A stretch of 64,000 nt of DNA from contig OY730172.1 in NCBI GenBank assembly GCA_963422465.1, forward strand, positions 1,922,001 through 1,986,000. Direction: 5' to 3'. The translations under genes and the position numbers were made by a program. Source of the DNA: Lichina pygmaea (Eukaryota > Ascomycota > Lichinomycetes > Lichinales > Lichinaceae). The notes under the pieces were generated by a model. That model did not search any database. It worked only from the letters and a program-made list of their open reading frames with translations, and was not told the DNA's origin. This document shows, piece by piece, positions 1-12,000 of this stretch. How positions within the stretch are numbered: the stretch's first letter is position 1; each line of letters starts with the position of its first letter.

Positions 1-630
1 TCCCGCTGCGCTACCTGGCGCTGGCGAGTTCGTAGGCGCTGCAGCACGCACCGTGCCAGCACCGGCGGCAGGACCAGCTGCAGCATGCGCGACCAGGTCG
101 GCGACCTGCACCTCGAGTTGACGGCCGAGGAGGAGTGCTCTAGCGACGACTCTGCCGAGCCACAGGGTCGACCACATCCTGCCGACGACGCATCGGAGCT
201 CGTCGGCGCGACGCCAACGGACCAGGACGTCGGCGTGCAGCCTCTCGTAGTCCTGCTGCAGCACGTCGACGCGGTCGCGCACGTCGTCGGCGACGGCGGC
301 GCCGCTCGCGCCGCGCTCCTTGGTGTAGGTCAGCAGCGGCACGGCGGCCCGGCTCGCGACGGCGTCGATGTGCGTGTCGACCTCCTGGATGTCGAACAGC
401 ACCTTGGACAGCGCCGGCGATAGGTCCAGCGGCGGCTCGTCCTGCGTCGTCGTCGTGCCGTGCACTAGCCCGTTCGCGAACGCCGTCGCATCGAACGTCT
501 CCGACAGCAGCGCTGCGAAGTCGATGTACGATGATGGCGACGACGACGATGGGGGGAGTCCTGCTGCTGCTGCTGCTGCTGCTGCTTCTGCTTCTGCCTC
601 GTCATCGTCGGCGGCGGCAGGGGCCGCCAT
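1..630 (-). CDS. COG5: Conserved oligomeric Golgi complex subunit 5, N-terminal part (runs off the window)
   Basis: The minus frame is open from an ATG at 630 to the window edge (210 codons). It starts with an Ala/Asp/Glu-rich segment, partly encoded by a GCA/GCT run, followed by YIDFAALLSETFDATAFANG and then LSPALSKVLFDIQEVDTHID, which match the Cog5 N-terminus as I know it in ascomycetes. Further on, LQQDYERLHADVLVRWRRADEL and RVVARALLLGRQLEVQ follow the helical Cog5 pattern. Cog5 is a lobe-B subunit of the COG tether, which acts in retrograde intra-Golgi vesicle traffic. SYS1, another Golgi-traffic gene, lies just upstream on the same strand. The last ~25 visible residues are Ala/Pro-rich and fit Cog5 less well, so an intron or divergence near the edge is possible. 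The plus-strand ORF over the same stretch is its shadow. Confidence 0.75.
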   Translation of the reverse strand, partial: MAAPAAADDDEAEAEAAAAAAAAGLPPSSSSPSSYIDFAALLSETFDATAFANGLVHGTTTTQDEPPLDLSPALSKVLFDIQEVDTHIDAVASRAAVPLLTYTKERGASGAAVADDVRDRVDVLQQDYERLHADVLVRWRRADELRCVVGRMWSTLWLGRVVARALLLGRQLEVQVADLVAHAAAGPAAGAGTVRAAAPTNSPAPGSAAG

Positions 631-899
631 CGTGTTATGGTCTGGGAGGGCAGATGTGGCGGGCCGGGGGAAGGTCGAGTGAGTTGCGTGGCTACGGATG
701 GTTAATGGCGGCAGGTGGACACGGTCCGAAAAGGAGGGGATATATTTGTCGGTATCGGTCACTCGGACAGGACTTTCTTCACGTTGGATTGTGGAGACAT
801 TTGCTAACAACGCTGACCATGCATCAATGTGTGTATGCTACATAAAAGAACCCAACGTTCCCCATCCCAAGAGTCGCTCCTCGTGGACGCCAATCATCG

Positions 900-1630
900 T
901 TATCGAAAACTTCCTCCCTCCTCATCCTTGATGCCCACCAGCTCGTACTGATCGGCTCGCTGGCCTCGAGCGCGTCCGAAGAGAGAACTGAGCATTCCAC
1001 CGCCCGTGTCCTGGTGGCCAAGGTGTCCGGCTTGGCCTGAGCCAGGCTGACGCGAGTCGCGCGTCGTGCTGTTGCCCTTGCCTCCGAAGCTGATCGGCTG
1101 CAGTTCCCGCCACTGACAGCTCCACATGCCGAGCAGGGTCATCAACGCCGTGCTCGCCAGCTGCAAGGTCCACCAGAGAGTGTTTTTCGGGAAGGAGCGC
1201 GAGTAGAAGTACGTGACCAGCAGATGGATGCAATGGATCGTGAGGGCAAAGTCCGGGACGAGCTTGGAGCGAGCGACGAGGAGAAGCAGGAACATGACAC
1301 TGCGGGGGCAAGTAAGCATGGAACTCTGGAAAGCAGCTAGAAGGCCGTCTCCCGGGGGCAGTGAACGGAACCACCGACGCACCCAACGAGGCTGTTCAAC
1401 ATCCATACCAACCCTAGCATCCATCCCACCGTCGTGTCTCCCCGCAGGGAATGCCAGTCGAAGACGAGATCAAGATTGAACCGATGTCCAGCGACGAGTG
1501 CCGTGAACAGGATGAGGACGATGGCGCAGACGTAGTACGCCGTCTGGAGCAGGACAATCTGCCGGAAGATCCTCAGCGGCGCGAGGTCCGCGAGGGCGCC
1601 GGCTCGAGGTGGTCGCCGTCGTCGTGGCAT
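900..1630 (-). CDS. SYS1: Sys1 family Golgi integral membrane protein
   Basis: Two exons, 1630..1383 and 1299..900, joined across an 83-bp GTGCGT...CAG intron, give about 215 aa. The protein begins MPRRRRPPRAGALADLAPL and has four hydrophobic segments: VLLQTAYYVCAIVLILFTALV, GWMLGLVWMLNSLVGVMFLLLLVA, FALTIHCIHLLVTYFY and LWWTLQLASTALMTLLGMW. It then carries the family signature CQWRELQPISFGG and a polar tail. Sys1 sits in trans-Golgi membranes and recruits the Arl3 GTPase, which in turn places Arl1/GRIP proteins. I chose the ATG at 1630 because the frame upstream to 1651 opens only with a TTG and the family starts close to the basic stretch. The splice restores LVG-VMFLLLLV in frame. It is co-directional with COG5, 269 bp upstream of it. 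Confidence 0.93.
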
Positions 1631-2142
1631 CGGCGGTTCATGGTTTTGCAAGAGGTCGTTGGTGGTTACATCAGCCCGCCATGCTGGATCGGAGATGAAC
1701 GTCGCTTGACGGTGTACTCGTAGATGCGCTGGACGTCATCTAGGCTGAGCACAAGGGACGAGGACCGTTTCGCAAGATGAGCCTTTGGATTTCTGCGGAA
1801 AAACATATTTCCAGCCACATGGTGGAACGGAAAAACTATGTTCCATAAGATACACTCCTGTATTCCGTACGGTACAGTACGGTACCGTATGGTACCCCCT
1901 CGTACGTAGCGTACAGGTCCCGTGCCTTACGTACAAAGCCTGAGCGAAGTAGCTCAGTACAAACCAGCAGCTTCAGAATCACCAGTAAGTGACCAGGCCT
2001 ACACCACGCAGGCAAGTCAACTGCAGTCCAAACAGATCCAGCACTCACAAGCTCTTACTGACAAGCCAATTCTCACAGGCCAAAGTCTCCTTGGAATTCA
2101 TCTTTTCCTTCTACCTCCTGCACCCAAAACAACCCAAAAAAA
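1631..2142. promoter_or_regulatory. Divergent promoter region between SYS1 and COA6
   Basis: This 512-bp spacer separates the divergent starts of SYS1 (1630, minus) and COA6 (2143, plus), so it should hold both promoters. It contains a cluster of GTAC/TACG palindromic tetramers at about 1862-1932 and a pyrimidine-rich leader just before the COA6 ATG. The short ORFs here show no family features. I see no clear TATA box. Confidence 0.5.
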
Positions 2143-2709
2143 ATGAGCTGGCTCTTCGGCGGATCAAGCGCGACGGCAGCCACGCCACAAGCCAAGATCT
2201 CTGCGGACGGCACGCCCAAGGCGCCGAGTCGCGACGCGCGCCAGCGATGCTGGGACTCGCGTGACGCCTTCTTCGACTGTCTCACACGGCACGACATTGT
2301 CGACAGCATCAAGGACGACTCTCTGGCGCGGCAACAGTGTGGCGTCGAGCATCGTGGCTTCGAGCAGAACTGCGTGAGCACTTGGGTATGTTCTCCTGCG
2401 TCCGTCTCGGTCTGTCAGATCGAATTCTGTGAATGAGAGCGGAGGGGTAGATTGGCTCTCTTCTCCCTCGTCTCCCTTCGGGCGGTAGCAAGGGGAGGGA
2501 GGGGAGGGGAGAGGGCATCCGGAGATGAACGAAGAATATCTTTCGATAATATCTCGCTGACTTACGGTTCCCGGAGTCAACAGGTCGAATACTTCAAAAA
2601 GAGAAGAGTCATGGAGCATCAGAAGGCGCAGATGATAGCCAAGATCCAGGCCGAGAACGCAAAATCCGAGCAAGAGAAGAAGTCTTCATCGAGCGCGTCG
2701 TCGCGGTAG
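2143..2709 (+). CDS. COA6: Cytochrome c oxidase assembly factor 6 (twin-CX9C type)
   Basis: Two exons, 2143..2385 and 2584..2709, with a 198-bp GTATGT...ACAG intron, encode 122 aa. The cysteine pattern is C-x9-C (CWDSRDAFFDC) and C-x10-C (CGVEHRGFEQNC), followed by W-VEYFKKRRVMEHQ, which is the Coa6 signature. The splice falls exactly between STW and VEYFKKRR. The tail is Lys/Ser-rich. Coa6 is a small intermembrane-space protein that, with Sco proteins, helps deliver copper to the CuA site of Cox2. The N-terminus MSWLFGGSS also resembles fungal homologues. The ATG follows an A-rich leader. The mitochondrial asparaginyl-tRNA synthetase is next downstream on the same strand. Confidence 0.93.
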
Positions 2710-4776
2710 TCAAACGAGACGGGTGGGGCAAGCACCCGAGGATCCTCGCATACAGCTTCTGGCATTGCACGTGCAGCCCTTTTGGAGCCTTTTCTCTCGA
2801 AAGTCTGAAATCTTGAAGCATGACGGCGCATCCTGGTGTGTACGGTGTACGGAGTACGGTGTTCTAACTCTGGTCGGACGACATTTGATCCTCCCAGGCT
2901 GTTTGTTGCGGGAAACATAAGCAGGGGGTTAATTGCCTTAGGTCGTTAGCCTTCGCATTGGTCTTACTCTCTAACCCACCGTCGACATGCATTTTCCTGA
3001 CCGATGACTGTGAACCGAGTGTACCTGTTATCATTCAACGCCGCTCGTCACTGATCTCTCTTCTTGTCTCTTCTAAAGACCAGCCCAACCATCTCCCTCC
3101 CTCCTAAAGCACACGTACACACACATCCAAGGATACTTCAAGAATTTCAAGAAAAATGAGAAGAGACAAATCTACGTATCGTTTCATGGTAAGAGACGAT
3201 ATTCGCAATACATGGATTCGAGACGGTCTACCGACACGGTAGACGTAAAACATATGGCTGGAGGTCAAAGCATCAAGTGACATTCGCCATCGCACTTTAG
3301 GAGGACTAAGAAACGATGGAAACCACCCGTGCTGGTCGGTCGAGTGAGTGGAGGGATCATTGATGGTGCACGGTAGTTGAGATATGTACGTTACGTACAG
3401 ATGGAGGCTAGCTGATTGACCATGCGTATGTGTCCCCTGCGGCCCTGGCTAGGGCGAACCCCAAGCCTCAAGGAAGTGCAACACGCTCCATGATACAGAC
3501 AGGCTTCGTCTCGCGAAGATTGTACCCATACTATGCGGGCCTTGTATCAGTGGCGTTCTGTCTGTTCATTGCTGATAGCTGTCAAAGGCACGGCAGCCCC
3601 CACTTCATCCAGGGTGCTATATAGTGGTGAACTCGTGACTAAGAGGTTTGCCCTCGACTCGCATAGCCTCGCCTGAAGGTGCGTCGGTGGCAGTCTGAGA
3701 GACTCTCGGCTGATCTGCCGCAAGGGCCCATGTGAAAGTTGGATTCTGACGATACGTATAGTTTCTAGCTTTGCCCTGCAATCCAAAGCGTGACCGACGG
3801 CCCGGATGTCGCAACTCCCTCAGCGGCAATCGAGAACAGCGATCCCAGATGTCATCACCATCATGGGAGAAGGCTGCGTCAGCGATGAATCTCTAGATAT
3901 CGGCAGGATTCGACGAAGGTGCTGGGTCAACATACTATCAACCTCCGCGTCGAAGGAAGCTCAAAAGTCTTTTCTCAGCTGTCATTTTTCCATACGAGTC
4001 GAGCCAGCCAAGCTGGCCAAAGCTCAGGCTGATTCCAGGAGGCCAGATCTCAAGGTTCCCAATGCCTTGAAAAGGACTGCTTGTTTGCGCCTTTGGTTTG
4101 GAGGTCTGGGATAGCATATATTTGACGCTAAGGGTGTTCAGACCAGTACCGTAAAGCCCGGAGCTTTCCTGGCCTCTGTCACTGGCTGAGGATCGTGTGG
4201 AAGCAAGAGTGACCGTCCCTGTACGAGGTTGGACAAGCCAATCAGTAAGACGAATAGAGACTGGAAGTAGAGAGTGACAACAGCCATCATTAGAAATTCT
4301 TTCAGTAGGCTGTCTCCTTTGACGGTGAATAAGCAACAATGACACAGGCGCAAGCGGCGAGCTGGAATGATGGGCCTCTCCGAGGGTTCAGAGGTCCTTC
4401 TTATACATTCGGCGCTCGGTCATAGAAAAGGGGCAGCGGATGGGTAGTACGAGCACCATCGTACGCTTGAAACCATATCATCTCGAGGCAAGCTTGCTTG
4501 CCTCTTAATGTTAGTCTGCTCGAGCTCAGGACCAGTTCTAGTGCTGCTTAGCGCCCGTGGCGCCCCAGTCACCACTTCTCCACTGTGCTGAGCCTGCCAT
4601 GCCTGCGTCGTGACGGCTCTGTATTTGAGTCTTGGTCCCCGTGCGCTGAACCCACTTAGCGCTCAACCATACCGGTACGTGACGAGTCTGGCCCGCATCA
4701 ACTCGCTTGCGGCAGAGACGACTTACATAGTCACGGTAGTTTCGCAGTGACGCCAGAATACCTCGTCCACTTCCCC
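2710..4776. other. Spacer with no gene recognised
   Basis: About 2 kb between COA6 and the asparaginyl-tRNA synthetase. ORFs on both strands are short, overlap each other and show no domain, signal or splice pattern I can support. It should hold the COA6 3' UTR and the SLM5 promoter. Confidence 0.5.
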
Positions 4777-6807
4777 ATGATCAACCGAAGCAGACATGCG
4801 TTGCGCGGAAGACACAACGCCCGAATCCACCCGTCGCGATGTGTCCCTCGACGGCGGGGCTCGGGCCCAGCGTCTAAAGTCGACGGGCCGACACCGGTAG
4901 TCCCTGCAATCGCGTCGCTTCTGTCAGCACGTTACTCTCCCTCGGTCGAGGAGACAATCACGGTCAACGGCTTTGTTCGTTCCGTGCGCAGACATGGAAA
5001 GGTCGCCTTTGCGGCTATCCAGGATGGCTCGGCCCTCGAGCCTCTTCAGGTGGTTCTGACGCCGTCGCAGTCTGAACCGTGCGTTTTTCCCCGAGGTGCG
5101 CCTTGCTGTGGCGCGTCGATCGTCGAGCCGTACCGACCGACTTCGAGCAGCACTGACGTCTGTGTAGCCTGACCAATGGCGCTGGTGTCAGGATCAAGGG
5201 TCGATGGCTGCCCTGTCCAAAGGGCAAACAGCAGACTCACGAGCTGCATTGCTCGGAATTGACTGTTCTGGGTTCCTCTGATTCCGAGGTATGTGATGGT
5301 TCCACTCATCATGTCGAGCGTGCAGACAGAAATAGGAAGGATTCTTATGTCCGGCAAAGATATGCTAACTGGCTGTTTGGAGTAGACGTTCCCCATCCAG
5401 AAGCAGTCGCATAGCTTGGAGTATCTACGCTCGATCCCTCACCTGCGCGCGCGAATACCCTTCAACGCGCTCCTCCTGCGACTGCGCTCCCACGCGATAG
5501 CCCGGCTGACCAAGTTCTTTGGGGAGCATGGCTTCGTCCAGGCTCATCCGCCCGTTCTGTCATGTTCCGACTGCGAGGGCGCGGGCGAGGTGTTCAGCGC
5601 GTCGGCCGCCTCGGACACGCATGGCGACGAGGTGGCAGCCGTCGAGGGAGATGCACATAGCCGGCCGAGATACCTCACAGTCTCGTCGCAGCTGCACCTC
5701 GAAGCGCTCGCGCAGTCTGTCGGCAAGGTATGGGCTTTGGGGCCCACCTTTCGCGCCGAACGAAGCGACACGGCGCGTCATGTCAACGAGTTCTACATGC
5801 TCGAAGCCGAGGTGGGCTTTGCCGACGAGCTGGAAGATATCATGCGTGTGACGCAGGATATGCTGACCGATCTCGTGTACGACCTCTCTCGCTCGGCCCT
5901 GGGGCACGAGTTGCTTCTGGCGAAGAGAAACGGCGAGGGCAGGGAGGACGACGTGCTATCGACTAGGTCCGAGCAGCTGCAAGAGCGCTGGCGCGGCATG
6001 CTCGAGAAGACGTGGCCGCGGCTCACCTACACCTCGGCCGTGCAACTCCTCGAACAGGCGGTCGAGAAGGGCGACGTTCACTTTGACAAGCCGCCGTCGT
6101 GGTGGGACGGTCTCCGCACCGACCACGAGCGATATATCGCCGAGACGGTGGGCCGAGGTCGGCCGGTGTTCGTCACGCATTATCCCCGTCATCTGAAGCC
6201 TTTCTACATGGCGCCGTCTCCTCCACCAGGACCGACCGCATCGGTCGAGATGGCAGAGATTGCTGCTGCTGCTGCTGCTGCTGCTGCTACCGATGCCGCC
6301 AAGTACGGACCCGGAGCTGCCACGGTCGCGTGCTTCGACCTGCTAGTTCCAGACCTGTGCGAACTGGCCGGGGGCTCGATACGTGAACATCGTCTCGAAG
6401 GACTGCTGGAGTCGATGCAGAGACACGGGTTCTCCGGAGCGACTGGGGCAACTGCAGCGGCGACGACTGCCACCGGCAGCAGCGCAACAGCCAAGGGTCA
6501 TCGACAGGCAAGCCCGTCATCCAGCGTTAACAGCAGCAGCACCACCACCACCACCATCAGCGACACAACCGGTCCTTTGGCATCGCCATCGACAGACGAG
6601 TCAGCAGCCTCACCATCACCGGCAAGCGGTCCAGGAAAAAATATCGATCCTGCGATGCAATGGTACGTGGACCTGCGCCGGTGGGGCAGCGTGCCGCACG
6701 GCGGCTTCGGGCTCGGGTTCGACCGTCTGCTGTGCTATCTGTCGGGGGTGTCGAACGTCAAGGACATGGTGACTTTTCCTCGATGGGCTGGGAAGGGACA
6801 CTGTTGA
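4777..6807 (+). CDS. SLM5: Asparaginyl-tRNA synthetase, mitochondrial (class II)
   Basis: Three exons, 4777..5078, 5168..5288 and 5386..6807, with introns of 89 and 97 bp (the second has a CTAAC branch site), encode about 614 aa. The N-terminus, MINRSRHALRGRHNARIHPS, is Arg-rich and lacks acidic residues, as in mitochondrial presequences. The OB-fold anticodon domain follows (ITVNGFVRSVRRHGKVAFAAIQDGS), then FPIQKQSHSLEYLRSIPHLRAR, class II motif 2 (FRAERSDTARHVNEFYMLEAE) and motif 3 (GGFGLGFDRLLCYL). It charges tRNA-Asn in mitochondria. The ATG at 4777 is preferred because the frame upstream opens with GTG at 4747. Oddities are an alanine run (6260-6290) and a roughly 80-residue Ser/Thr/Ala-rich insertion (about 6430-6640) between conserved catalytic blocks, both simple-sequence expansions. 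The C-terminus is slightly truncated relative to typical AsxRS ends. Confidence 0.9.
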
Positions 6808-6902
6808 TACTTCATTGTTGTTGAATCTTGATCTATAGCTGATCTTGATGGTCAATCTTGATCTTGACAAGTAGTCGGTATCGGTGTCGTTGATCTCGAT
6901 AA

Positions 6903-7022
6903 TTGATCTTGATCTTGATCTTGATCTTGATCTTGACAGTTCCTGATCTTGATTCTTGGTTCTTGGTTCTTGATTCTTGATTCTTGATTCTTGATTCTTG
7001 ATTCTTGATTCTTGATTCTTGA
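6903..7022. repeat. Two adjacent microsatellites, (TTGATC)n and (TTGATTC)n
   Basis: A hexamer array TTGATC at about 6903-6937 is followed by a heptamer array TTGATTC at about 6951-7022, just 3' of the synthetase gene. The units differ by one base, so the second may have grown from the first. Confidence 0.9.
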
Positions 7023-7859
7023 CCTTGACATCTATCGTCCAATATCCAATCCCCTGTCCCAGACTGAGTGGGATATCCAAGCCAATCTCTCTGATTGTAT
7101 CCGTCTCGCTGTATCAGCCACACTAGAACCCATCCATGCCGGGGTCAACCACGCCCGGGTCAATCACACTCCGATCATAGCGCGCGCCGGGGGGGGGGCG
7201 GGGCGAAATGCAAGGTATGTCGATCTCATCTTAGTTGCTGAAGATGATGACGATGATGAATCCAACCTAGGGTATTGTTATCAGTACGGAGGTACGCCCT
7301 ATTATGTTAGCAACACATCCTCCAAAACATGTTAGCAATACACCCTGTTTAGCGCTGTTAGAGACACTCCAGCTCTGTGTCGCTCTTGACACACGTCTAT
7401 ACCCCTCAACTTACCGCAGGTACTTTCAAACCTGTGACAGTCCCACAGAAAGATAAGTACCTCTAAACTTTTGAGGTATCCAACCGCCAGAGTTCCATAG
7501 CCTGTACGGAGTAGTGTCTACACTCTAAAAAAAACTACAAATAACATCACAACAGAGGTTAATCTACATACTTTTATTGTGTTTGACTCAAGAGTCTGAG
7601 TGAGTGCACACACAGCAGGAGGTGCTAGGTATGTATGTATGTATGAATTCCTACACCATTCTAAAGCTAGCTAAGCTAGATTATGCTGGGAGGTCTATGT
7701 AATTGGTAAGGAAAACCTTGAGGCCCTGTCCCCAAGATGAAAACCCTTCCCTGCAGCTCCTAGGTAGCAGCCATCCTGTCGAGAGTCTGTAAACTAGGTA
7801 GGTGACTGTTGCAGTCAAGCAGGAGAAGAAAAGAAAGGGAGGGGGGAGGGGGTAGGGGG
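7023..7859. other. Spacer without a recognisable gene
   Basis: Contains a short (GTAT)n run near 7628-7645 and AT-richer stretches. No ORF shows a recognisable domain. The right part merges into a reverse-oriented LINE-tail relic. Confidence 0.45.
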
Positions 7860-8190
7860 AGGAGCAGGGGGGGAGGGGGGAAGAGCTGCTGCTCCTCACA
7901 GGCCCAGGAGAACTGGGAGAGGAGGTTGAGATGGAGGAACCACGTCGTGGTGATGGCGGCTGCCCGGGGGTTAGAAATCAGCCTCTGGTAGTCAGTGGTG
8001 GAGATCCTCTGCCTTAGCTGCCAACATTCCTGTGTAAAGCGGGGGCAGTCTAGGATTATGTGCTTGGCTGTCTCCCATTGTCACCCACAGGGGCACGCTG
8101 GGGAGTCGAAGTCGGGGACCCGGCACCGGTGCAGGAAGGCTGCCAGTACAACAATTGTACGAGTATAGAGTCGGTTCAGTCTCTTTGGTC
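7860..8190 (-). pseudogene. Relic of LINE ORF2 C-terminus (same family as the copies at 45.4 and 62.2 kb)
   Basis: On the minus strand the text reads, with breaks, as the end of the LINE ORF2 seen at 45.4 and 62.2 kb: RCRVPDFDSPACPCG, then QWETAKHIILDCPRF, then STTDYQRLISNPRAAAITT, then SQFSWACEEQ. These match the KRRVPGFPTPACSCG, WETAKHVVLDCPRL, TTDYQALTSRPRPA and PQFSWAQEQ blocks of those copies. The CxC...H...C zinc-knuckle positions survive, but an in-frame TGA lies directly after CPCG. It is older and more divergent than the other two copies. Its outer limits are uncertain. Confidence 0.75.
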
Positions 8191-8587
8191 ACTTAATTGC
8201 TGCTCTCTAGGTGCCAGCCAGCTGCACCACATTTGTATGGGACAAGGCACTTAGATCAGAACAAACGATTGAGACTTCTGAAATCCAAGAGTGGATGCCC
8301 GCCAGACATATAGCTGTGTAGCCACGTCAATAATGTCCATCAATCTCCATCAGTCTCATGTGGCGCACCACGAGAGCTGAATCTGATCTCATGTGTTTAA
8401 AACATGACGTGATCAAAAAACAAAGGTAGGAGGGATATGAAAGTAGAAGAAGAGGTGTCTCACTGAATGGATTCCAGTGGCCGCGAACAACTCAGGCGTG
8501 GTCACTCGGGCACGATGGACAATGGCAACCAGCATCTACTTTTTGTATTCTGATGCCCAGCTTGGCCGAATGTCAGCAAGTTAATCT

Positions 8588-9024
8588 TTGTTCTCAGCAA
8601 CGGTCTTATTTCCAGCAGTGGCTTTCACTCCCAGCTCGGGAGACAACAGAGGACGTGAATTGGACAGCGCGCGTCTCGGACACGGACAGCACACATCTTG
8701 TCCAAAACCATCATTCGAGCAAGAACGATCCAGGTCGGGCGAGACGGTGTGGTCGTCACAACAGCCTCACAGCTCGTCCCGTTCGTGGTCTTTCTTTTTG
8801 TTGAACCTGTTCCACGCTCTGCGGCTGGGCTTCATTTTTCCCTTCCTCGTCGCCTGCATGATCATGGTAAGTAGCCACGGTAGTTGAGCACTTGACGGAG
8901 ACTGGCAAAGACAGTCTGTACTTCTCTCGTACAGGTGTTTATGACTGAAACGGAGGAGCGTGAGCAGCAGTCCCAGGCAGTTCCAGCACCTCGACGATCA
9001 GGGTCGTATCAATATGAGCTTTAA
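8588..9024 (+). other. Possible small spliced gene with a membrane segment
   Basis: A textbook splice pair is visible: donor ATG|GTAAGT at 8866/8867 and acceptor CGTACAG|GTG at 8934/8935. It joins a frame ending LFHALRLGFIFPFLVACMIM to VFMTETEEREQQSQAV...SYQYEL and a TAA at 9022-9024. The result has one strong hydrophobic segment followed by an acidic tail. No in-frame ATG is found upstream in this frame, where a TAA lies at 8582, so at least one more 5' exon would be needed and I cannot place it. I do not recognise the family. Confidence 0.3.
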
Positions 9025-12000
9025 CCGCGAACGAAGTCACGTAAGCAGCATCTGCGTGCTGGTAGTTTGATTTAGCCGGGGCCGCCTGCGGCGAGCAGGT
9101 AAGAAAGTCAACTCACAGTGTCTCGGCGGTTCCCCTCACTTTGGCCAGGTCCAATCGCTTGCCGAGGCGCGTCTCGAAGCTCAAGACTCGGCTGCGCCCT
9201 GTCAAGCCTTGGCCGATAGATGACACCGCCTGTGATCTCACATTCGCTCGCGAGTATCGCTCCGCGACCGAGGCGTGACAAGGAGGCTCCGACCAGACCG
9301 CACCAAGATGATACAGTACGGGGCTCTGTTCCGGCGCGAGTCGCTACGGTCGCGGGCATCCTTTCTTTTCCCTCTCTGCTTCGAGTTAGGGCATCCTCTT
9401 TGCCGTCTTGCTCGGCTCCTTTTTCCTCGTTGGCGTCATAGCGCGGTGTTCGCTTTCGGTAAGTTACGGCCACGAGACAGCAGAGGAACGGCATTGAAGC
9501 AACTCGACGAAGGCGGAGAACCTGAGCTCTTCGCTTCGAGGAGCTAATGCATCGCCAGTGAGCCCCCAACCAAATCCGCTAATTAGAGTAGAACGAGCTA
9601 GGCACGCTAGAGTAGAATGAGCTGCAGGCGAGTCATTTGCGCATACCGGCGCCAGCGACGAGTGAGCGATGAATTGACCCAGTGCATCAGCTCCGGTGGA
9701 CACGATCGTCGCAGGCAGGAACGGGCCCCAAGTGTTTGATTGCGGAGCTCGCGGGTACCGACAGGCTGTTGTACGGCGTGGGCTGTGTACTCGTAGGCGC
9801 GCTGGAGACGGTTCAGCTGGCCCGGCCGCTTTGACCTCCATGCGGCAATGGACTGCTGCTGCTCCGATGCATGGGGGTGGCAGGTTGCAGCAAGAAGGAT
9901 GATCCAAGGCGCGTCGGGTCGTCGTCCGCGACGGAAGGGGCTCTCTGGGCCGTGAGATAATTATGCATAAGCGTCTCCCGCGCGGCCGATAAGGATGTCG
10001 GGGACCTGCAATTCGGCGGCTGGAAGGTGGAGATGATTAGCGTCATGATCGGATCTGGGATTAGAGCTCCGATTAGGTTGAGCCAAGTCAACGTTTACCA
10101 GAGTCCACACGTACCGCGACAGAAAGATTCCAGGAGCACGACAGACGGACGGACAGAGGACGTGACCGCAGCACCAGCAGACTTTCGTCCGATTCAATCA
10201 ATCAGACGATGACGACGACGCATGGACCACCACGATATCCGAAACCAATCGGAGAAGCTTTCCCGCCCCTGACCAGAGGTCGCTGGAGGATTGGCACCCC
10301 TGTCGCTGGCAAGGCGCGGGTGTTTTCGACGCACGTAATACGTACATGCCTACCGTACCTCCTCCTCGTCAGTGCCTTTTCCCCTCCCTCGTACCTCGTA
10401 CAGTACGTATACGTACCGCAAGTAAGCTTTGGCGGGGCGCGAGACAGAAGGAAGGCCTAACAGGCGTATCTCAGCCTAGGTGCAGTACGTACGTACTGTA
10501 CGCATCGTATGCAAGCCGAGCTCCGAGAGCGCCAAAGAGAATCGTCAAGGCGAGTAGCCCAGACTCGCGGAACGCCGGCTGGGCCGAGGGCCGCTCATGC
10601 AAGCTCAACAAGGTTAATTTGACGCCTGCAGAGTGGAGGACGGAGTGCCAGCCGTGCCAGCCCAGAGAAGCCAAGCGTCCTTCGGTCGGCAGTGCGGCCC
10701 AAGACATTTCAGGCTCGTCGTTCCCGGAACGGGCCAACAGCGGCCCTCACCTGGCTTGTGCTATGGGGTCGGGCGGACCGCGACCGCCCCGAACAGAGAA
10801 GCCATCTTCCCCGACGCGGCCGCTTGGTTGCTTTGGCGTATGATGGCGACGATGCCGCTTCGAGTTCCGTTTCAGGACGTTTCACAGCCCTCCCCGTCCA
10901 AGCTTATCTCCAACGATTGGGGGATCGGAAGTGGCCGTGTCACCGTCCCACCAGAGATTTGAATGCGATTGGGTGCCGGGATGAGAGCGTCGAGCACCTG
11001 CAGCGACGGCTTCGTCCGAGCGACGCCCGAGCATCGGCGGCAGCATCAGCAGCAGCAGCGGCGGCGGCAGCAGTACGAAGTACTGTGGCAGCAACAGCAG
11101 GCTCGTCGCCTATTCGGAGGCCTGCAGCACCCTAGGCAAAAGGCGACCAAGGATGGCGCCGGATGAAAGAAGCGCCATTCCCACGGTGACCCCAGTCTGC
11201 TCGGGGAACAAGGGAGCGCCGTCGCAGACTTTGGCCCATCGTCCTTTAGAGCGCCGCGGGGACCGTGCCGTCCCGGAGAAGCCGGCATGGGCTTCTCAAT
11301 CTTGGATCGCCTGTAGGCTAAAACCGAGTTCCTTGGACCGGATCGAGTACGTAAGTTGTGGGCTACTGCAAGCTCGCACGGTAGCACGACGAGGCTGTTT
11401 TGCGCTCGAGCACGCCGTGTCGTCTGTATGATATGATCTCGACGAGGCCCAATCTCATCGGCGATGACGCCTCCCTCAGCAGAGCGAGAACGAGGCCGAC
11501 GCGGTCATGGCTAGGCGCAGCGCGGTCGAGCTCCGGTCCGAGCTTCATCCTCGATCCTTGTCGGGCAGCTCCGGGACGGCCGGCGTCGCCGACGGCCGAT
11601 GGATGGTGGGGCAGCATATCGAAGGGAAGCTGGTCGCCGTGTCGAGTGAAGATCCATCCTCGGAGCTGCATTCGAGCCGGAGGGGTAGGGGTCGACATGT
11701 GATGTGCTGCAGGTGCTCTCTCGCGCCTGTGACAGCGTCAACGTCGTCATCCTACAGTCGACGCGACATGACGGCATCGCGGAGCCGGATCCGGTCCTCG
11801 CTCGAGTATCGCATCGTTTATCTGGGTTGCACGGTGTCCGGCAACGGTCGACGTACGAGTCGTAACGTCGAGTTCAGGGGAGTCGTACGCCTCGACAGGG
11901 ACACCCGACCACGTCCGCGTCTTGGTAGCCTGGTCGACACACCCTCGAAGATGCCTGTACGTACGTACATACGTACGTATGCACGGTGGTGCAATGCCGG

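Noticed and set aside
85-423. Plus-strand 112-codon ORF at the left edge
   Set aside because: It is antisense to a minus-strand frame that clearly encodes Cog5.
9108-10737. Chain of minus-strand ORFs with splice-like signals
   Set aside because: One plausible donor/acceptor pair, but no continuous protein with a recognisable family could be assembled.
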